NCBI GenBank assembly: GCA_012295275.1
Contig: CM022671.1
Coordinates: forward strand, 25,383,822-25,447,821
Source: Chrysomallon squamiferum
Lineage: Eukaryota; Mollusca; Gastropoda; Neomphalida; Peltospiridae
Direction: 5' to 3'
Length of the DNA: 64,000 bases
The first letter of the stretch is position 1. The number at the start of each line of letters is the position of its first letter. The notes beneath the pieces were generated by a model that was not told the origin of the DNA, searched no databases, and worked only from the letters and a program-made list of their open reading frames with translations. A program made the translations under genes and the position numbers. Below are positions 54,023 to 64,000 of the stretch, in pieces.

Positions 54023-55716
54023 ATAAGCTATACAGGAATCACATGCAAGCCGTTATTAGGTTGTATAATAGAATCTTTATTATCATTACTATTACTTATA
54101 TATTCCTTCTACTTTTCCATAAGAGATAGTACACATTACCAGTCGAAAACTGTAGGGTGCGGGTCATAAATACGTATCAATACGGTTTAGTAAGTGGCCA
54201 AATCCAGGCCTACTGAAGTGAGGTAGCACGGTAACACCACGTTTTGGAGGGGAATACCTAATCATAAACTAGGTTCCTATTTTCATTAACACTTTAGAAT
54301 CATGGAAATTCCGTATGCTCCATAGATTAAAGGATATCGCAAGCACTAACCGCAACGAACCTTTCCATATGTGAACAATACAAGGTGCCACAAACTTAGA
54401 TACGTGGGAGTGATTTCTATACACGATTTCAATCAGATATACTTATACATACGATTCATATCGCTCATTTCGTGGATCACAAAACCCATACGAGACAGCT
54501 TGAACTATTCTATAGACGATAAGCTCAGCTAACAGACAACCAATGTCAACTGTAGTATTCCGTTCATTTGAGTGTTCGGTTATAAGGTAGACTATGAAAA
54601 GCTGATGTCCTTGTGTTAAGAAAGTGACGGTGCATGGTTCTCGGCGTCGCTAAAACTCTTGTTATATTAGACTGTGATTTACTCAACATTTCTTGTAAGT
54701 ACTTGATTAAACTCCAGACGGTTACGAGTGCTGTAAGGTCGCTTGACGGCTTATTGAAATTCATTCGTGATCTGTTACTTAATTGTTACACAAAACAATA
54801 ACATTGTTGGATATTCGTTCATGAACTAGTTCAGCAACGATTCTTATTAAGAAGCTAAAAGAAAGTGTTCGACATAAACAAAATGTTTATTATTTGTTCG
54901 CGAAGATTCATCTTCGTCCACTGTTATACTACAACTGACAAATACACTGTGTGAAGTATTCCAGATATTGTTTCAGATATGTAGACATAGTTTCGCACTG
55001 ACACTAGATTAGTTACCTTTCAGAATTAACAGCCAAGCACAGTTTTCTCTCATCTGAAAAATAGATACTGGTATATATTTACAAATTCAGATATTTATTA
55101 TATGTGTTTGTATTTCCACCATCTGAATATTTAGCCATTGTTTTTAATTTATATTTAAAAACTAATTTATTATATTGTTAATAATAATTCTTCACTGGAC
55201 AGGTTATTATATATATATTTTTAAGTTAATTAATTTAATTTAATTTTTATTTAATTTTTTGAAAATATATAATAAAATTGAAAAAAAAGAAGAAAATAAC
55301 ATATAGAATACATTTTACATATCTCTTCTATCGAAACCGACAAAGTTATTTTATTCACTTTTCGACGTTTATATCAACACTCGTTTTCAAGTGAAAACAG
55401 CCATTAATTACCCTTACAAATGTGGCCAGTGACACAAAATGACAAACACAAAAACAAGAAATATTTTGAAGTATACAGGCTCTAAGATAAACTGCTGTAA
55501 AGGTGTATGTCATTCTTTATATGTGTTCATATTACAACATGTACAGACAAGGGTTCAGAGTTTAGTGCAATTAAAGTTCGTTTGTCTTACACCGTTATAT
55601 TAAGACAGTTAGCTTAGTGACTAAACTGCAGTCACATTAATCTGCATTAACAGTCGAGTTATTCGACAAATTTCGCGTGTCAATGAAACCAGAACATTTT
55701 TGTACTACGTAGGACA

Positions 55717-56325
55717 ATGTTGCAAGATCAGCCGTGGATTGCGGATGGTTACCACTCCAGCATACTCTCGCTGAACGCCGAATCCATTAACTCGTACTCG
55801 GAGGACATTTTTAAACTGAGTGATAACGAATCGTCAGACTCGTTTGCCCCATTAGTTATTCAGTCAGCGTTTGTGAACAAAAACAGCCGTGCAAGAAGTG
55901 CAGGCCCTAGGTTGTATCATGACATCAGCGCCGAGTTCATTAGATCGGGAAACGCAAGAAGGCCAAGAAGCGCCTATAACGTAATAGGCGCACGTCAGTT
56001 TCCGGCCCGCTCCATCAGAAGCTCCAGTAGCAACCGAAGCAGACGTCGCAGTGCAAGCTCTGGAAGAAGTCCTTCCACAACAACAGAAAGCACGTGCACA
56101 AATCCCTGGTGTCGACCTGAATTTCACCCCGACCCCTCGGTAAAGTGTCATTATCTAGACAGACATGCCCGATGTTTCAACCTGGACCACATGCACAGTG
56201 AACTGCTTTTTAGCAAGGCTTCTCCCGCTTGCATGACTCGTGGATGCAACCTCAGCGATTCCGAAATCATCAGGGTGTATAAAAACGAAGGATGGGACGC
56301 AGAAACCGATTCCTATTCTGCTCCG
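55717..56325 (+). CDS. Unrecognised protein, first coding exon B with Cys-rich module
   Basis: 203 codons starting MLQDQPWIADGYHSSI and ending TDSYSAP at a GTAGGT donor in phase 0. An in-frame TGA lies 33 bases before the ATG, so this is probably an initiating exon. The N-terminal half is acidic and Ser-rich. The middle is basic with Ser/Arg runs and RRPRSAY, SRRRSASSGRSP. Residues 127-177 form a Cys/His module: C127-x4-C132, C144, C153, then HMH, and C172-x4-C177. The two C-x4-C pairs flank a CHYLDRHARCFNLDH core, which suggests zinc binding, but I know no matching domain. An alternative is a phase-0 acceptor at 55692 joining it to exon A, though the pyrimidine tract there is poor. Confidence 0.7.
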
Positions 56326-57552
56326 GTAGGTCAATCACAAACAAGCAAATTCAAAACACATTCGCACACGCACGCACGCACGCACGCGCACACACACACA
56401 AAAACTATTTGAACGCTCACATACAGCTATAACTTACCTTATAAAAACTAACAAATAAATAAACAAAAATACTTTCTATAGATAACAGATATTTAAAAAA
56501 TATATATATATTTTTATAGCATATATTTATGTATAAGTGTCTGTGTGCAGTGCCGTGTCAATGTTTTCTGGGGGCCACTTATATAGGTGTATATACAGAC
56601 CTTTACAATGATGTACATAATATATTGTATAACCAAAGCAAATGTGGGATGAGATGGCTATGTGCGCGTGCAATCGTGCGTGTCTTTATATGACGTACAT
56701 CATTTAGCGTACATCAGTATGTGTTTTCTATTTACATGGATGTACATATTGTATGTTTATGTGTATGCCTCCATTTATGTATGCTGCAGGTTTATTTATA
56801 TGTGCGTGTATATGTGGGTGTGTGTGTCTGAGTGTGTGTATGTGAGCTTCGGTTACAAATATGACTTTTTTATTGTGGCTGCAAATACTAAGGCTAGAAA
56901 GGTGGTTGCATGGCAAAAAGGAAGGTTGAACAATTTAACAAGTTCCATAGACTTCGTTATTCAAAAACAAATAAATGAAAATAGGAAAGGAAAGAAAGAA
57001 AAAAGGGTGAAATGTTTTATCAAATCTAAATTTATATTCAACGTCTATCCTAAGGGAACTTTACATGCATATATAAAATTGCTAATTATTTGTGATTAAA
57101 AATGTCATGGGTTCTCCTATAAAATTACCATTTTGACGTCTTTACATTTACTTTCCAATTATACGTGTTGATTACTTCCCTTTATCGTAATTATTGATGA
57201 CGTAGATCACAGATGGATCTTTTATTATTTGTTGATAACATTTTGTTAGTGCTGTGATGTTGTTTCTGATTTTTTTCCTTATCTCGTTTCTTTATTTTCC
57301 TTCCATTTCTTTCTTTTCCTTGTTCTTATTTTTTCTCCTGCATTTGTTTGTTTGTGTTCGTCTTTATTTCTTCACGCCGACGCAATTGGATCGGTTTGAT
57401 TCGAAGAGTTGAGGACAATCAGTAATGCATTTTCACACTTCATGCGTTTTTGTCTTGGATAAAAAATGCATAAGAAGAACTTTGGAAGTCGTATTTCCTT
57501 AAGGAATATATCACTGTAAATTCAAAACACATGGTTTGTGTACACTTCCTGA
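56326..57552 (+). other. Intron with CA/GT-rich and unique sequence
   Basis: Begins with a CACG/CACA tract at about 56362-56401 and has GT-rich stretches to 56850. An open frame at 56662-57099 is compositionally repeat-derived at its start and has no recognisable domain, so it is not called. No other feature. Confidence 0.4.
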
Positions 57553-57858
57553 ATGGAAGTTCGCGGCCTGACATTTAGTCTGAGGGCTCTGAAAGACAGA
57601 TTGTCGTTTAAAAAGAAGGATGAAAGAATTAAACTTTCAACAGATTCGGTTAAGATTAAACACGATTATCTAAGGCGCAGACAAAAAGGACAGGGTTTTG
57701 GAGATGCCAAGGCTGTCAGTGGATCTGAAAGCTTAGACAAGGTCGTCCAATTCGAATCTGAGATAAAACCTGAACCTGATTTTTCTGAAGATAGTTTTTC
57801 TGGAGATGATTTTTCTGAAACTGTTTCTTCTGAAGATGAAAGTCCTGCACTCGCATCT
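57553..57858 (+). CDS. Unrecognised protein, first coding exon C
   Basis: 102 codons starting MEVRGLTFSLRALKDRLSF and ending SPALAS at a GTAAAT donor in phase 0. A TGA stop lies immediately before the ATG, and no good phase-0 acceptor is present within the exon, so it is probably a third initiating exon. It has a basic start (KKKDERIKL, DYLRRRQKG) and an acidic Ser/Asp/Glu end with FSEDSFSGDDFSE. Without splicing the frame ends soon after in NICE-stop. Expression is unproven. Confidence 0.5.
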
Positions 57859-57869
57859 GTAAATATTTG

Positions 57870-57872
<3 letters not shown>

Positions 57873-57909
<37 letters not shown>
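57873..57909. repeat. (AAT)n microsatellite
   Basis: About 12 AAT units directly after the exon C donor, followed by imperfect AAT/AAC repeats to about 58030. Confidence 0.9.
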
Positions 57910-57912
<3 letters not shown>

Positions 57913-58242
57913 TGATAATAGCAGCAGCAACTTCACGAACAACTTTAACATCACCACCAACAATAATATTTATACTACTACCACTAATAATAATATCAAG
58001 AATAGTAACAATAACAATAATAGTAATAATCGGGCTGTAGGTAATAGGCTGATCACAATAAACTGGATAAATCGTTAAATTTCATTAGCTTTATTAACTA
58101 AAACGACATTAAACAAAATCTAAAATTAGCAGTCTGTTCAACAAGTGGTGACCTGCAATAAATAACCTATAATAAATAAATAAATAAATTCAAAATAAAA
58201 AAGAAATAACTTTTTATAACTTTTTATCTGTCCTTCTATCTC

Positions 58243-58243
58243 T

Positions 58244-58289
<46 letters not shown>

Positions 58290-58298
58290 ACACACAGT
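58243..58298. repeat. (CA)n microsatellite
   Basis: CA repeat with a single GACA interruption near its 3' end, in the intron before exon 58976. Confidence 0.9.
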
Positions 58299-58975
58299 TA
58301 TGTTGTTAATTACTTTTGTCAGTGAACTATTAGTTTAACTTGCACAGTTTTGTAATAACATATATAAAACATCTTACGCAAATCAACGGAGCAAGACATT
58401 TACAGGGCAAAGATGGCGTCTTACACCATTCTGAAAATTGAACATCAGTCAATTTTCTCGAAACGAAAAACAAATACAGGGGAAATTATTCACATATGTC
58501 TGTATGAAATTATTCACTTTCAGTCGTACAGAAAAATAAAGATGCGTTTATTTGCTGTATAGATGAAGATGCTGAATAAACGCAAGCATGGATTGTGCTA
58601 AAATCTCGACGAGAACAATCAGACAGATCTAAGAAACTAAACGCTTTGTTTGTAGTCTCCTCGACTGGGGCGGGTAGAAAAGTTTGCATACAGACACTAA
58701 TACATTTGAGTACAAACTGACCGGCTACATTTCTGATATTTCGCATTCAGACGTTTGACCCCGACTTATTTGTATATTTACTGTGTGTGTCTGTGTATGT
58801 ATGTCTTTGAATGTCTGTCTGTCTGTCTGTATGTATATTTAAGTATGTATATGTGTGTACATATGTATGTCGTACGTGTGTGCATATGTATGTATACTGC
58901 TTTTTAATGTATATATATATATATATATTTATGAAAGTATATTCAATTTTGTTTTTGTTTGTGTGTGTGTTTCAG

Positions 58976-63696
<4,721 letters not shown>

Positions 63697-64000
63697 ATTT
63701 TTACTTTTGTTGCTCAATTCAAAGAGTGGATTTATTGTACATTAACAGGTTTGTAACTCCATCAAGTCTTTATTTGTGTAATTGTTCTGGTTTTCATTGT
63801 TGCCGCTATTGTAGCTCTCGTCGATATTCATTCATTTATTTATTTATTTGTTTATTTTAAGTGGAAATAGCCTTAATTCCCGCAGCCTCTAATTCTCATG
63901 GAATACTGTTAATATTCTCGGACATTGGTTAATAAGTTACAAAAAGAAACTGTGACCTTGACCTGAGAGATACACTGGAAAGAGGAAGCAGAAACTTCCG

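Larger units (their letters stand above)
50087..55716 (+). other. Long repeat-rich intron or intergenic interval
   Basis: Contains ATT repeats (about 52164-52206, 53850-53892), a CA repeat (52298-52340), a long A/T low-complexity block (53270-53895, beginning with AATTT pentanucleotides) and a T run near 53702-53731. About 54100-55000 is non-repetitive and more balanced in base composition but has no coding ORF. I see no identifiable transposon protein. Confidence 0.6.

Noticed and set aside
54100-55000. Balanced-composition block as a transposon remnant
   Set aside because: No terminal repeats, no reverse transcriptase or transposase fragments, and no long open frame on either strand.
56662-57099. 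145-residue plus-strand frame with a hydrophobic start
   Set aside because: The first half is GT/TA-rich simple sequence and no domain, splice sites or codon bias support it; it lies within an intron of the orphan gene.

Overview
This is eukaryotic nuclear DNA from an animal. The genes have many short exons, GT-AG introns of roughly 0.1-3 kb, polyadenylation signals, and orthologues of housekeeping proteins throughout. Intergenic and intronic DNA is very A+T-rich and dense in microsatellites. The proteins and compact introns suit an invertebrate, probably a lophotrochozoan such as a mollusc. That is an inference from general character; no marker in the window fixes the species.

Layout. 0-11.6 kb: 3' half of EIF3C (+). 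12.4-15.7 kb: RPL6 (-). 15.8-20.4 kb: INO80E (+). 23.4-27.0 kb: a C2H2 zinc-finger/coiled-coil protein (-). 27.6-28.1 kb: ADAT2 (+). 29.8-38.8 kb: a complete AP-1/AP-2 beta-adaptin (-). 41.0-45.3 kb: PEX12 (+). 47.9-63.7 kb: an unrecognised, probably lineage-restricted gene (+) with up to three first coding exons and a shared set of 3' exons, lying in the most microsatellite-rich part. The first seven genes alternate in strand, giving three head-to-head promoter regions (RPL6/INO80E, zinc finger/ADAT2, AP2B1/PEX12). They serve general cell functions: translation initiation, ribosome, chromatin remodelling, tRNA editing, clathrin adaptor, peroxisome import.

The most interesting non-coding signal is in one EIF3C intron (1962-3748). 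Four copies of a 59-63 nt hairpin sit about 0.4 kb apart, with compensatory changes in the closing stem. This looks like an intronic structured RNA family I cannot name. EIF3C also has an arginine/glycine-rich tail built from 30-45 nt mini-exons that arose by exon duplication, a 183-bp foldback element, and a duplicated 5' splice site. The orphan gene carries a cysteine-rich module and a 14-copy 21-bp coding minisatellite.

Two conserved genes (EIF3C and the beta-adaptin) each carry a single extra base that breaks an otherwise perfect exon. Exon-phase arithmetic confirms both. Sequencing or assembly error is the likeliest cause, so other frames here should be read with that in mind. All exon boundaries come from reading frames, splice consensus and remembered family sequences; no alignment was run.
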